Below, piece after piece: positions 32,892 through 41,632 of a stretch of DNA of 64,000 nucleotides. The notes under the pieces are model-generated. The model was not told the origin of the DNA. It ran no database searches and saw nothing but the letters and a program-made list of their open reading frames with translations. Positions within the stretch are counted from its first letter, which is position 1; each line of letters opens with the position of its first letter. This DNA comes from Dyella tabacisoli (lineage in GTDB: Bacteria > Pseudomonadota > Gammaproteobacteria > Xanthomonadales > Rhodanobacteraceae): the NCBI RefSeq assembly GCF_003350925.1, contig NZ_KZ857175.1, positions 431,955-495,954 of the forward strand, in the 5' to 3' direction. Made by a program: the position numbers and the translations under genes.

Positions 32892-34058
32892 TCAATCCAG
32901 GAAGCTGGAGATCACATCGTTGAGAAAACGCTGGCCCAGCGCGGTGGTGCGCATTTGTTGCGCGTCGTCGGTCAGCCAGCCGCGTTGGCGGGCGCTGGCA
33001 AGTCCGGCGGCAATACGCTCGATCGGCAGGCCAGTGCGTTCAGCGAAGTCATTCATCGGCACGCCGTCGATCAGGCGCAAGGCGTTGAGCATGTACTCGA
33101 AGGGCAGTTCGTCGGCGGGCACCACGTTATCGCCACCGATCCGGCCGGGACCGTTGGCGGCATCCAGGTAAGCGCGCGGATGGCGGGTTTTCCAGCGGCG
33201 ATGCACCGTGCCATTGGTGGCGTCGGTCAGTTTGCCGTGCGCGCCGGCGCCGATGCCGAGGTAGTCACCGAAACGCCAATAGTTGAGGTTATGTACGCAG
33301 CGCCGATCCGGTTGTGCATAGGCGGATATTTCGTACTGGCCGTAGCCGGCGGCGGCAAGGCGCTGCTCGCAGCCCTCTTGCATCGCCCAGGCGTGGTCGT
33401 CGTCCGGCAGCGGTGGCGGGTTGGCGGCGAAGGCGGTGTTCGGCTCCAGCGTGAGCTGGTAGTGCGAGATATGGGTAGGGCGCAAGGCCACGGCGCGCTC
33501 GACATCGTGTAGCGCGCCATCGAGCTGTTGCTGGGGCAGGGCATACATCAAGTCGAGATTGATGTTGGCGTAGCCGGCATCTTGTGCCGATTTCACCGCT
33601 GCCTCGGCTTCGGCAGCCGAGTGAATGCGGCCAAGGCGCTTGAGTTTGTCATCGTCGAAACTCTGGATACCGAACGAAAGCCGATTGACCCCGGCGGCCA
33701 GGTAGCCATCGAAACGGCCATGCTCGACGGTGCCGGGGTTGGTTTCCAGGGTGATCTCGGTCGTATCGGCCAGGCTCACCCGCGCACGCACGCCATCGAG
33801 AAAACGGTCGATCAGCTCCGGCGCGAACAGGCTGGGGGTGCCGCCGCCGAAGAAAATACTGAGCACCGGCCGGCCGGTGAGTGCCGCACCGAAATCGGCG
33901 AGGTCGGCATCCAGGTCGGCCAGTAAGTGGTCGATGTAGGCCGCGTACGGTGGCGGTTCGCTGCGCAGGCCGTGCGAATTGAAGTCGCAATAAGGGCATT
34001 TTTTTACGCACCACGGCATATGCACGTATAGCGATAGCGGTGGTGCGAGCAGATTCAT
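32892..34058 (-). CDS. hemW: Radical SAM haem chaperone HemW
   Basis: 388 aa. The radical SAM cluster motif CVKKCPYCDFNSH uses C17, C21 and C24; phenylalanine after the last Cys and GGGTPSLF are the HemW-type features that separate it from HemN. HemW carries haem to respiratory proteins and is not a coproporphyrinogen oxidase, although it is often annotated as one. ATG 34058 overlaps the 3' end of rdgB by four bases, forming the conserved rph-rdgB-hemW operon. It is close to cyd genes that need haem, but on a separate transcript. Confidence 0.93.
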   Translation of the reverse strand: MNLLAPPLSLYVHMPWCVKKCPYCDFNSHGLRSEPPPYAAYIDHLLADLDADLADFGAALTGRPVLSIFFGGGTPSLFAPELIDRFLDGVRARVSLADTTEITLETNPGTVEHGRFDGYLAAGVNRLSFGIQSFDDDKLKRLGRIHSAAEAEAAVKSAQDAGYANINLDLMYALPQQQLDGALHDVERAVALRPTHISHYQLTLEPNTAFAANPPPLPDDDHAWAMQEGCEQRLAAAGYGQYEISAYAQPDRRCVHNLNYWRFGDYLGIGAGAHGKLTDATNGTVHRRWKTRHPRAYLDAANGPGRIGGDNVVPADELPFEYMLNALRLIDGVPMNDFAERTGLPIERIAAGLASARQRGWLTDDAQQMRTTALGQRFLNDVISSFLD

Positions 34059-34666
34059 CCGTGCAGCTCGGCAAGGCGCTCATGCAGCAAGACCAAGGCC
34101 TGGCCGCGATGACTCAAACGGTTTTTCAGCGACGGGTCGAGCTCGGCCGCGCCGACGGTATGGCCGTCCGGGAGAAATAGCGGGTCGTAGCCGAAGCCGT
34201 GCACGCCGCGTGTCTCATGCAGCACCCGGCCATGCCAGCGGCCTTCGGCGATCAGCGGCGCCGGATCGTCCGCATGGCGCAATAGCACCAGCACGCAGAT
34301 AAAGAACGCCCCGCGTTGCTCGTTCGGTACACCATCCAGCTCACGCAATAGCTTGGCGTTATTCGCCGCACTGTCGCCATGGCTACCGCTGTAGCGTGCC
34401 GAATACAGGCCCGGCGCGCCACGAAGATGGTCAACGCACAGGCCCGAGTCGTCGCCCAGCGCCGGCAGCCCGGTGACCCGCGCCGCGTTACGCGCCTTCA
34501 GTAGCGCGTTTTCGACAAAGGTAAGGCCGGTTTCTTCGATGTCCCCCACACCCAGGCTGCCCTGGGTGACGACCTCAAGGCCGCTATCGGCAAAGAGTGC
34601 GTTGAACTCGGCGAGCTTGCCGGGGTTGCTGCTGGCCAGAACGATGCGTGATGCGATGCGTGACAT
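34055..34666 (-). CDS. rdgB: dITP/XTP pyrophosphatase
   Basis: 203 aa. Hydrolyses dITP, ITP and XTP to keep deaminated purines out of nucleic acids. Motifs: IVLASSNPGKLAEFNALFAD (nucleotide recognition), GLTFVENALLKARNAARVTGL, GDDSGLCVDHLRGAPGLYSARY, GVHGFGYDPLFLP and SLKNRLSHRGQAL. These cover the entire Ham1/RdgB fold. The ATG is 3 bp after the rph stop, and hemW overlaps the 3' end. Confidence 0.96.
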   Translation of the reverse strand: MSRIASRIVLASSNPGKLAEFNALFADSGLEVVTQGSLGVGDIEETGLTFVENALLKARNAARVTGLPALGDDSGLCVDHLRGAPGLYSARYSGSHGDSAANNAKLLRELDGVPNEQRGAFFICVLVLLRHADDPAPLIAEGRWHGRVLHETRGVHGFGYDPLFLPDGHTVGAAELDPSLKNRLSHRGQALVLLHERLAELHG

Positions 34667-34669
34667 GGA

Positions 34670-35401
34670 CTAGCTCATGCCCAAGGCGGCGTGCTGCACG
34701 GCAACCAGTTCGGTGATGCCCTTTTCGGCCAGGCCGAGCAAGGCGTTCATTTCATCGCGGCGGAACGGATGGCCTTCGGCGGTGCCTTGCACTTCGATAA
34801 AACCGCCGCCGTCGTTCATCACCACGTTCATGTCGGTGTCGCAGTTGGAATCTTCGGCATAGTCGAGGTCGAGCACCGGCACGCCTTTGTAGATGCCGAC
34901 CGAGACCGCGGCAATGGCGCCAAATATCGGGTTGCGCTTCAGGTTTTCGCGTTTCATCAGCAGGCTTACCGCATCGACCAGGGCCACATAGGCGCCAGTG
35001 ATCGCCGCCGTACGGGTGCCGCCATCGGCCTGGATGACGTCGCAATCGAGGGTGATGACGCGCTCACCGAGTGCCTGGCGATCCACGCAGGCACGCAGGC
35101 TGCGGCCGATCAGGCGCTGGATTTCCATGGTGCGGCCGCCTTGGCCGCCGCGCGCGGCTTCGCGCTGGGTGCGGCTGGTGGTGGCGCGCGGCAGCATGCC
35201 GTATTCGGCGGTAACCCAGCCCTCGCCCTTGCCCCGCAGCCACGGTGGTACGCGGTCTTCGATGCTGGCTGTGCATAGCACCCGAGTATCGCCAAAACTG
35301 ACCAGAACCGAGCCTTCGGCATGGCGGGTGTAGTGGCGTTCAATCGTGACAGGACGCAGTTGGTCGCTGGCGCGACCGCTGGGGCGGTTGAAAGCATTCA
35401 T
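34670..35401 (-). CDS. rph: Ribonuclease PH
   Basis: 243 aa from the ATG at 35401, the normal RNase PH length; the open frame extends 76 codons upstream into the divergent promoter region but is not used. Motifs: [60 protein letters not shown] (phosphate site), [17 protein letters not shown] phosphate-dependent 3'-5' exonuclease that trims tRNA. Divergent from yicC, with the gene order rph-rdgB-hemW on one side and yicC-gmk on the other, as in many gammaproteobacteria. Confidence 0.96.
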   Translation of the reverse strand: MNAFNRPSGRASDQLRPVTIERHYTRHAEGSVLVSFGDTRVLCTASIEDRVPPWLRGKGEGWVTAEYGMLPRATTSRTQREAARGGQGGRTMEIQRLIGRSLRACVDRQALGERVITLDCDVIQADGGTRTAAITGAYVALVDAVSLLMKRENLKRNPIFGAIAAVSVGIYKGVPVLDLDYAEDSNCDTDMNVVMNDGGGFIEVQGTAEGHPFRRDEMNALLGLAEKGITELVAVQHAALGMS

Positions 35402-35542
35402 TATGGGTGCGGCCTGGATTGGGCAAGGCGGGTCGGAGAGTTTACCATTGCTGACTTTTCCACCGATCGTTACTGGCCTGGCCGTTGCCCGGCCGGCGGT
35501 TATCGGTTCAGCCGTCACCCAACATTCAAGAGCAGGCCACCC

Positions 35543-36406
35543 ATGATCCGCAGCATGACTGCCTATGCCTCCGCCGAAACGGCCGGCCCCGCCGGCACGC
35601 TTAGCTGCGAGTTGCGCACGGTCAATCACCGTTATCTGGAGCTGAGCCCACGGCTGCCGGACGATTTGCGTAACTTTGAATCAGCCTTGCGCGAGCGGAT
35701 CGCAGCGAAGCTGTCACGCGGCAAGCTGGATTTGACCGTACGTTTGCGTGCCAACGATGCACGCAGCGAATCGTTGCAAATCAACCATGCGCTGTTGTCC
35801 CGGCTCTCCGAGCTGAATCTGGACATGGCCGCACGCTTCCCGGGCCTGCATGTCGAGTTCACCGATTTGCTGCGCTTCCCCGGTGTCATGCAGCAAGCCG
35901 AGGTGGATCAGGACGAACTGCAAGTCGCGCTATTCGATGTACTCGATCGCGCACTGGACGCGTTGACCGCTACCCGTGAGCGCGAAGGCGCCAAGCTGGC
36001 CGATCTGCTCAAAGAGCGGCTGGACGGTATCGAACGGGTCGTCACCGAGGTGCGCGGCTGGATGCCGGAGATTCGCGCGGCGCTGCGCACGCGGCTGGAA
36101 ACGCGCCTGGCCGACCTCAAGCAGCCTGCCGATCCGGGCCGGTTAGAACAAGAGCTGGTGCTGCAGATCACTCGTACCGATGTCGACGAAGAGCTGGATC
36201 GCCTCAGCACCCATATCAGCGAGGCCCGCCGGGTATTGGGCTTGAAGGAGCCGGTGGGGCGCCGGCTCGACTTCCTGATGCAGGAATTCAACCGCGAGGC
36301 CAATACCCTGGGTTCCAAGTCGGTCGATGCACGCAGCACCAATGCGGCAGTGGAGCTGAAAGTGCTGATCGAGCAGATGCGCGAACAGGTGCAGAACATC
36401 GAATGA
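35543..36406 (+). CDS. yicC: YicC family endoribonuclease-like protein
   Basis: 287 aa from ATG 35543; upstream codons reach into the rph promoter. Begins [20 protein letters not shown] and contains [25 protein letters not shown]-type acidic helices and a C-terminal [20 protein letters not shown] with [17 protein letters not shown]. The N-terminal YicC_N and C-terminal DUF1732 domains are both complete. In E. coli YicC is reported to promote degradation of the sRNA RyhB. The 3' end overlaps gmk by four bases (ATGA). Confidence 0.92.
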   Translation: MIRSMTAYASAETAGPAGTLSCELRTVNHRYLELSPRLPDDLRNFESALRERIAAKLSRGKLDLTVRLRANDARSESLQINHALLSRLSELNLDMAARFPGLHVEFTDLLRFPGVMQQAEVDQDELQVALFDVLDRALDALTATREREGAKLADLLKERLDGIERVVTEVRGWMPEIRAALRTRLETRLADLKQPADPGRLEQELVLQITRTDVDEELDRLSTHISEARRVLGLKEPVGRRLDFLMQEFNREANTLGSKSVDARSTNAAVELKVLIEQMREQVQNIE

Positions 36407-37038
36407 GTGCTTCGCGCATGCTTACTGATGACGGCACCCTGTTCATCGTTGCCGCACCTTCCGGTGCCGGCAAATCGACCTTGGTCAACGCGCTGCTCGG
36501 CTGCGAGCCGGCGATCTCGTTGTCGGTGTCGCATACCACGCGGCCGCCGCGATCGGGTGAGGAATACGGTCGGCATTACTACTTTGTCGAGCGTGCCGAG
36601 TTCGAGCGCGAAATCGCCGAGGGCATTTTCCTTGAGCATGCCGAAGTGCATGGCAATCTCTACGGAACCTCTCACACCACGGTAGCCGGCTTGCTGGCGC
36701 AGGGTCGTGACGTGCTGCTGGAGATCGACTGGCAGGGCGCGCGGCAGATCCGTCAATCCAAGCCTGATTGCGTCAGTGTGTTTATCCTGCCGCCTTCACG
36801 GCCCGAGCTGGAGCGCCGCCTGCGCGGGCGCGGTTCGGACAGTGCCGAGGTGATCGAGCGGCGTCTGCACAATTCACGTGAAGAAATCAGCCACGCGCAT
36901 GAGTTCGACTACATCATCGTCAACGACCGCTTCGAGGACGCTCTGGGCGATTTGCAGGCGATTGTGCATGCGGTGCGTCAGCGTGCCGCGCTGCAATGCA
37001 GACGTTACGAGAACTTGATTGCCGAGCTGCTGGGCTGA
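36403..37038 (+). CDS. gmk: Guanylate kinase
   Basis: 211 aa. Phosphorylates GMP to GDP. P-loop APSGAGKSTLVNALL at residues 18-32; GMP-binding SVSHTTRPPRSGEEYGRHYYF; HGNLYGTS; DVLLEIDWQGARQIR. Translationally coupled to yicC by ATGA. Converges on an AAA ATPase gene whose stop is 11 bp away on the other strand. rpoZ and spoT, which often follow gmk in enteric bacteria, are 5.7 kb further on and separated by the mla genes. Confidence 0.96.
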   Translation: MSASRMLTDDGTLFIVAAPSGAGKSTLVNALLGCEPAISLSVSHTTRPPRSGEEYGRHYYFVERAEFEREIAEGIFLEHAEVHGNLYGTSHTTVAGLLAQGRDVLLEIDWQGARQIRQSKPDCVSVFILPPSRPELERRLRGRGSDSAEVIERRLHNSREEISHAHEFDYIIVNDRFEDALGDLQAIVHAVRQRAALQCRRYENLIAELLG

Positions 37039-37049
37039 CCGTCTGCAGT

Positions 37050-37802
37050 TCAATCCAGCAAATTGCGCAAATAGCTCTGCGGGTTGTTGAGAAAGCCGCG
37101 GGTCAGCTCGTAATGCTCGGTATCCTCGTAGCGCACGCGTTCGAGGCCCTGGTCGGTGATCTGGTAGATCCAGGCATCCGGGTAGCTGAGCAAAAGCGGT
37201 GAGTGAGTGGCGATGATGAACTGTGAACGCTGCCGGACTAACTCATGCAGTCGACGCAGCATGGCTAATTGCCGTGCCGGCGAGAGCGCCGCCTCGGGCT
37301 CGTCCAGCACGTAGAAGCCGTCGCCGCGAAAGCGATGGGTCATCAGCGAGAAGAATGATTCGCCATGCGATTGCTCGTGCAGTGATTGACCGCCATAGGA
37401 ATCGATGATGGGCGGTCCGCCCGGACCTTCGTCCAGTCGTTCGATTTCAGTGGCCACATTGAAAAAGCTCTCCGCGCGCAGAAAGAAGCCGTCCTTGGGG
37501 CGGCGAAAGGTCTTAGACAAGCGCAGATATTCATGCAGTACGGAATGCGAGGTGCGGGTGCTGAAACGGAAGTTTTTACCGCCGCCCTCGGGATTAAAGC
37601 CCCATGCCGTGGCGACAGCCTCCAGCAAGGTTGATTTGCCGCTGCCGTTTTCGCCGACCAGAAAGGTCACTGCGGGGTGTAGCTCCAGGCGCTGAAAATT
37701 CTGCAGTACCGGCAGAGAGAAGGGGTATTCACCGAAAGTGGGGACACGCTCGCGCAGCAAGCGAGCCTCCATCACGTAGTGTTCAGCATCTAATGTGCGC
37801 AT
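37050..37802 (-). CDS. AAA-family ATPase (COG3910-like), function unknown
   Basis: 250 aa from ATG 37802 (ATG 37820 possible); the much longer open frame to 38159 runs into mlaF on the opposite strand and is rejected. An ABC/SMC-type ATPase head without membrane segments: Walker A FLVGENGSGKSTLLEAVA, a QSLHEQSHGESFFSLM segment in the signature position, Walker B with D-loop FYVLDEPEAALSPARQL, and the switch His in FIIATHSPLLLSYPDA. It is a single-protein member of the predicted ATPase group; partners and substrate are unknown. Convergent with gmk and divergent from mlaF. Confidence 0.87.
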   Translation of the reverse strand: MRTLDAEHYVMEARLLRERVPTFGEYPFSLPVLQNFQRLELHPAVTFLVGENGSGKSTLLEAVATAWGFNPEGGGKNFRFSTRTSHSVLHEYLRLSKTFRRPKDGFFLRAESFFNVATEIERLDEGPGGPPIIDSYGGQSLHEQSHGESFFSLMTHRFRGDGFYVLDEPEAALSPARQLAMLRRLHELVRQRSQFIIATHSPLLLSYPDAWIYQITDQGLERVRYEDTEHYELTRGFLNNPQSYLRNLLD

Positions 37803-37932
37803 AGATTCCTGCCCAGCCATGGGCTTGCGTGATGCTGAAGTAAAGCACGCCGGTGTCTCATCGAGTGATCCATGATGGCGCCCATAGAGCGCTTCCGGTA
37901 ACTTGTGCGACTTTGATGCCGAATGCCGACCT

Positions 37933-38769
37933 ATGACCGACTCCGTTAGCGCACAGCCCGACGACAGCGCCCTGGTGCGCGTCCGTGGCCTGACCACGGT
38001 GCTCAACGGTAAGGTGATCTTCGATGCGATGGATCTAGACATTCCACGCGGCAAGATCACCGCCATCATGGGCCCCAGCGGCACCGGCAAGACCACCCTG
38101 CTCAAGCACATCACCGGGCAAATGCGCGGCGATGCCGGTGAAGTATGGGTCGACGGCAAAAATGTGCAGGCTTTGTCGCGCGAGAAACTTTTCGAGTTGC
38201 GCGAACAGATCGGATACCTGTTTCAAAATTCAGCCTTGCTGACCGATTTCGATGTGTTCGAGAACGTCGCCTTCCCCCTGCGCCAGCACACCGAGCTGCC
38301 GGAAGTACTGATCCGCAATCTGGTGCTGACCAAGCTGCAGGCGGTTGGCCTGCGCGGCGCCGCCAAGTTGATGCCGACCGAGCTGTCCGGCGGTATGGCG
38401 CGACGCGTGGCGCTGGCGCGGGCGATCGTGTTCGACCCCATGCTGATTCTCTATGACGAGCCTTTTGTGGGTCTTGATCCGGTCGCATTGAATCAGGTGT
38501 TGAAGCTGATCCGTACGCTCAATCAAACACTCGGCATTACCAGCGTCTTGGTGGCGCATGAGCTGGAGGCGATCAAGCAGGTGGCCGATCATATTTATCT
38601 GATCGCGAACGGCAAGGTGGTGGCGCAGGGTGACCCCAAGACCATCGCCGAGGATGGCTCGCCGTGGACACGGCAGTTTTTTGGTGGCGAGGCCGATGGT
38701 CCGGTGCCGTTCCAGTATCCGGCGGGTGATTACGCCACTTCGCTCGGTTTTCCAGGAGGCGGGGCATGA
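37933..38769 (+). CDS. mlaF: Phospholipid ABC transporter ATP-binding protein MlaF
   Basis: 278 aa from ATG 37933. ABC ATPase with Walker A IMGPSGTGKTTLLKHITG, signature ELSGGMARRVALARA, Walker B MLILYDEPFVGLDPV and switch His in VLVAHELEAI. Powers the MlaFEDB complex of the inner membrane that moves phospholipids between MlaC and the inner membrane. ATG at 37903 (in frame) is possible but adds residues not in the family. The gene order is mlaF-E-D-C-B; stop overlaps mlaE (ATGA). Confidence 0.95.
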   Translation: MTDSVSAQPDDSALVRVRGLTTVLNGKVIFDAMDLDIPRGKITAIMGPSGTGKTTLLKHITGQMRGDAGEVWVDGKNVQALSREKLFELREQIGYLFQNSALLTDFDVFENVAFPLRQHTELPEVLIRNLVLTKLQAVGLRGAAKLMPTELSGGMARRVALARAIVFDPMLILYDEPFVGLDPVALNQVLKLIRTLNQTLGITSVLVAHELEAIKQVADHIYLIANGKVVAQGDPKTIAEDGSPWTRQFFGGEADGPVPFQYPAGDYATSLGFPGGGA

Positions 38770-39539
38770 GCGCACAGCCGGCGCAAGAAAACGTCGTCAC
38801 TCGCTCGCTGACTCAGATCGGCGCTTGTGGTCTGTTTCTGCTGACCATACTCGCGGCCGTTCCGCGTAGTTTCCGGCACGGCCGCGAGACCGTGCGGCAG
38901 CTTTGGTTTGTCGGTGCGATGAGCCTGACCATCATCATGGTCTGCGGTCTGTTTGTCGGCATGGTGCTGGGCTTGCAGCTTTATTACGTGCTGTCGATTT
39001 TCGGCGGCACGGCAGCCAGCGGCACGGTGGTGGCGATTGCCATCTATCGCGAATTGGGGCCGGTGGTGACCGCCTTGCTGTTCGCTGGTCGCGCCGGCAC
39101 CTCGATTACCGCCGAGATCGGCCTGATGCGCGCCACCGACCAAATCGCCGCGATGGAGATGATGGCGGTCGATCCGATTGCCTACGTGGTAGCGCCACGC
39201 TTTCTGGCCGGCGTCATTGCGATGCCGCTGCTGTGCTGCGTGTTTTGCGCGCTGGGTATCTTCGGTGGTCACCTGGTTGGCGTGAACTGGCTCGGCATCG
39301 ATAACGGCACGTTCTGGTCGAACATGACGGCCACGGTCGATGTATGGAAGGACGTAGTCAACGGCGTGTTGTACAAAAGCCTCGCCTTTGGCGCTGTGGT
39401 CTCGCTGATTGCCGTGTTTCAGGGCTATACCACGGCACCCACCAGCGAAGGCGTGGCTTATGCCACTACGCGTACGGTGGTGGCTTCGTCGATTGCCATT
39501 TTGGCCATCGATTTCGTGCTTACCGCATTTCTTATGTGA
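38766..39539 (+). CDS. mlaE: Phospholipid ABC transporter permease MlaE
   Basis: 257 aa permease of the MlaE/YrbE family with five to six helices (LFLLTILAAVPRSF, LTIIMVCGLFVGMVLGLQLY, VVTALLFAGRAGTSITAEIG, FLAGVIAMPLLCCVFCALGI, AIDFVLTAFLM). The loop GRAGTSITAEIGLMRATDQI followed by AAMEMMAVDP is the most conserved part of the family. It forms the membrane dimer under the MlaD ring. Starts in an ATGA overlap with mlaF; the next gene, mlaD, is 118 bp away, with a small ORF in the gap. Confidence 0.95.
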   Translation: MSAQPAQENVVTRSLTQIGACGLFLLTILAAVPRSFRHGRETVRQLWFVGAMSLTIIMVCGLFVGMVLGLQLYYVLSIFGGTAASGTVVAIAIYRELGPVVTALLFAGRAGTSITAEIGLMRATDQIAAMEMMAVDPIAYVVAPRFLAGVIAMPLLCCVFCALGIFGGHLVGVNWLGIDNGTFWSNMTATVDVWKDVVNGVLYKSLAFGAVVSLIAVFQGYTTAPTSEGVAYATTRTVVASSIAILAIDFVLTAFLM

Positions 39540-39574
39540 TTGCGCCGATGCGACTGTGCAGAGTGAGCGCCGCG

Positions 39575-39661
39575 ATGTCCCGATTTAATAAGACCCGCTT
39601 CAATAAGATCCGATTCGATAAGACGTTGTCTAAAACTTTTATACAGAGGAACGTGCCGTGA
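39575..39661 (+). CDS. Possible 28-aa leader ORF before mlaD
   Basis: An ATG-started frame of 28 codons whose DNA contains a 15-bp unit three times in imperfect form, giving the peptide pattern RFNKT-RFNKI-RFDKT. The peptide is strongly basic (MSRFNKTRFNKIRFDKT ... RNVP). Its TGA stop overlaps the GTG start of mlaD (GTGA at 39658-39661), an arrangement that usually signals translational coupling. A GAGTGAG lies 8-14 bases before the ATG. It is not a known family and may only be a leader. Confidence 0.4.
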   Translation: MSRFNKTRFNKIRFDKTLSKTFIQRNVP

Positions 39662-40521
39662 GCCAGAGACCATCGTATGCCGTCGGCACCGGCTTGTTCA
39701 TCGTGCTCGGCTTTGCCGCGCTGGCCTATCTGGCTACCCAGACCACGTCGGTAGCCAATATTCATCAGGGCAGCAGCTACACCGTCGATGCGCACTTCGC
39801 CAATATCGGTCAGCTCAAAGAGCGCGCGCCGGTGAAGATCGCTGGCGTACGCGTGGGCCAGGTGCAGTCGATCGTGCTCGATCCCGCCAGTGAAGTGGCC
39901 GACGTAAAGCTGTCGATCGACCAGCGCTACAGCAAGATTCCCGAAGATTCGGTCGCAACCATTTTCACCAGCGGTCTGCTCGGCGATCAGTACATCGGCA
40001 TCCAGTACGGCAGCTCCAAGAATGTCGTGGCCGCCGGCGGCACCCTGGCCTTGACCAAGCCGGCCCAGCAGTTGGAAGAAATGCTCGGTAAATTCTTTGG
40101 CGCCGGCGGTTCGGCCGATAACCTCGGCGGCAGCTATACGGTGAAGGCGCGGTTTACCAATGTAGGCGCTCTTTCGGCGGGTGCGCCGGTGAAGATGGCC
40201 GGCGTGGCCATTGGCAGCGTGCAGTCGGTGAAGGCCGATCCGGTGAAGCTGGATGCCTACGTGGTTCTGGCGATCGATAAGAAATTCAGCCAGATCCCCG
40301 ATGATTCGGCTGCCGCGGTGTTCACTAGCGGTTTGATCGGCACTCAGTATGTTGCGATCCAGCCTGGCGGTTCGCCGGAGCCGTTGAAGAACGGTGACGA
40401 GCTGGTACTGACCCAGTCGGCTCTGCAACTGGAAGATCTGATCGGCAAGTTCTTGGTCAGTGGCTCGCCTGGCGACAAGAAGGCTGCCGCCGACGATACC
40501 AAGCCTGCCGGCAAGCATTGA
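39658..40521 (+). CDS. mlaD: MlaD with two tandem MCE domains
   Basis: 287 aa from GTG 39658. One N-terminal transmembrane anchor (AVGTGLFIVLGFAALAYLAT) and then two MCE domains in series: residues about 40-145 (SSYTVDAHFANIGQLKERAP ... PEDSVATIFTSGLLGDQYIG) and about 160-270 (GSYTVKARFTNVGALSAGAP ... PDDSAAAVFTSGLIGTQYVA). The two are similar along their entire length, so they are an internal duplication. E. coli MlaD has one MCE domain and about 180 aa. The MCE ring is the substrate-binding periplasmic part of MlaFEDB. Start GTG matches the GTGA overlap with the upstream short ORF. Confidence 0.93.
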   Translation: MSQRPSYAVGTGLFIVLGFAALAYLATQTTSVANIHQGSSYTVDAHFANIGQLKERAPVKIAGVRVGQVQSIVLDPASEVADVKLSIDQRYSKIPEDSVATIFTSGLLGDQYIGIQYGSSKNVVAAGGTLALTKPAQQLEEMLGKFFGAGGSADNLGGSYTVKARFTNVGALSAGAPVKMAGVAIGSVQSVKADPVKLDAYVVLAIDKKFSQIPDDSAAAVFTSGLIGTQYVAIQPGGSPEPLKNGDELVLTQSALQLEDLIGKFLVSGSPGDKKAAADDTKPAGKH

Positions 40522-40590
40522 TCCCGTTGGCAAAGTATTTCCATTGATTTCAAGATTGCCCCCGCCCAAAGATTGACTCAGGAGTTCCCC

Positions 40591-41265
40591 ATGTTGCGTC
40601 GTCTGGCTCTAGCCTCCGCCATCGCATTCAGCGGCTTGCTTGCCGCCCCAGTCATTGCCCAGGATGCATCCGCTCCGGCCGCCTCGGTCCAGCAGACGCC
40701 CGTGCAGGTGGTGCAGGAGATCACCAGCAAGCTCGACACCGCCATCGCAGGTCAGCGCGATAAGTTGAAGAACGACAAGGAGAAGCTGATCGGGGTGATC
40801 GACGGCGTCTTCTTGCCGCATTTCGATATCGACTATGCCTCGATCCTGGTGCTGGGCCAGCACGCCCGTGAGGCGACACCCGAGCAGCGCAGCCATTTTG
40901 CGAAGGCGTTCTACAACTCGATTACCCACCGTTATGCCGAGGGGCTGCTTAATTACACCCGTGGCCGGGTGAAGGTGTTGCCGTTCGGCGGCGACCTCAA
41001 CGACAAGCGTTCAGTAGTGCGTACCCAGGTAGCGATGGACGACGGCAAGCTGGTGTCGGTCGATTACGCTTTCCGCAAGAGCAGCAGCGGTGAGTGGAAA
41101 GCCTACGACGTCATCATCGAAGGCATTTCCTACGTGACTAATTACCGCAATCAAGTCGATGCGGAAATCAAGAAAGACGGTATCGACAAGCTCATCAACA
41201 CGCTTGAGACCCAGGGTGCCAAAGCCTTGGATACCTTGGAGAAGGACGGCAAGGCCTCGCAGTGA
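40591..41265 (+). CDS. mlaC: Periplasmic phospholipid-binding protein MlaC
   Basis: 224 aa with a signal peptide (MLRRLALASAIAFSGLLAAPVIAQA). Mature protein contains QVVQEITSKLDTAI, LPHFDIDYASILVLGQHARE, HFAKAFYNSITHRYAEGLLN and SSGEWKAYDVIIEGISYVTN, the standard MlaC (Tol-tol_Ttg2) fold. It carries one phospholipid across the periplasm between MlaA and MlaFEDB. ATG 40591 is chosen with a CAGGAG ribosome site; the ATG six codons earlier overlaps it. GTGA overlap with mlaB at the 3' end. Confidence 0.95.
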   Translation: MLRRLALASAIAFSGLLAAPVIAQDASAPAASVQQTPVQVVQEITSKLDTAIAGQRDKLKNDKEKLIGVIDGVFLPHFDIDYASILVLGQHAREATPEQRSHFAKAFYNSITHRYAEGLLNYTRGRVKVLPFGGDLNDKRSVVRTQVAMDDGKLVSVDYAFRKSSSGEWKAYDVIIEGISYVTNYRNQVDAEIKKDGIDKLINTLETQGAKALDTLEKDGKASQ

Positions 41266-41561
41266 AAGCCATGAGCGGACCTGCTTTTCAGCTTTCCGAT
41301 AGTGCGCCGGATACGGTGTGCGTATCGGGCGCGTTGACCTTCACGAGTGCGGCGGCAGCGCTAAGCGCGATCAATGCCTCACTCGCACGGGACGGGCGGC
41401 GCCTGCTCGATCTGACCGGCGTGAAGTACAGCGACAGTGCGGGTCTGGCCTGTGTATTGGCGGCGTTGGCCCAGGCGCAGGGGCGAGTGCGGGTACGCAA
41501 TGTTCCGGCAGGAATGCAGGTGCTGGCGAAAGTCTGCGAAGTCGACAATCTGCTCAGTTGA
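41262..41561 (+). CDS. mlaB: STAS-domain protein MlaB
   Basis: 99 aa, one STAS domain: VCVSGALTFTSAAAALSAIN, LLDLTGVKYSDSAGLACVLAA and VRVRNVPAGMQVLAKVCEV. The DSAGL motif near residue 57 carries the Ser often found at the switch site. MlaB binds MlaF and stabilises the transporter. GTG 41262 overlaps the mlaC stop, with an ATG three codons later (41271). It is the last gene of the operon and is followed by a strong terminator. Confidence 0.9.
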   Translation: MKAMSGPAFQLSDSAPDTVCVSGALTFTSAAAALSAINASLARDGRRLLDLTGVKYSDSAGLACVLAALAQAQGRVRVRNVPAGMQVLAKVCEVDNLLS

Positions 41562-41584
41562 GCGGTACCGGTTGACCATTCAGC

Positions 41585-41615
41585 AAAAAAAAGGGGCCTC
41601 GCGGCCCCTTTTTTT
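41585..41615. terminator. Bidirectional terminator between mlaB and mlaA
   Basis: Stem AAAAGGGGCC/GGCCCCTTTT around TCGC, with an A run to the left and a T run to the right, so it serves both the plus-strand mlaFEDCB operon and minus-strand mlaA. Confidence 0.93.
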
Positions 41616-41632
41616 GTCCCATTGACGCTCGT

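Noticed and set aside
37803-38159. N-terminal extension of the AAA ATPase reading frame
   Set aside because: It is antisense to mlaF; the ATPase family starts at the ATG near 37802, which also has an AGGA upstream.
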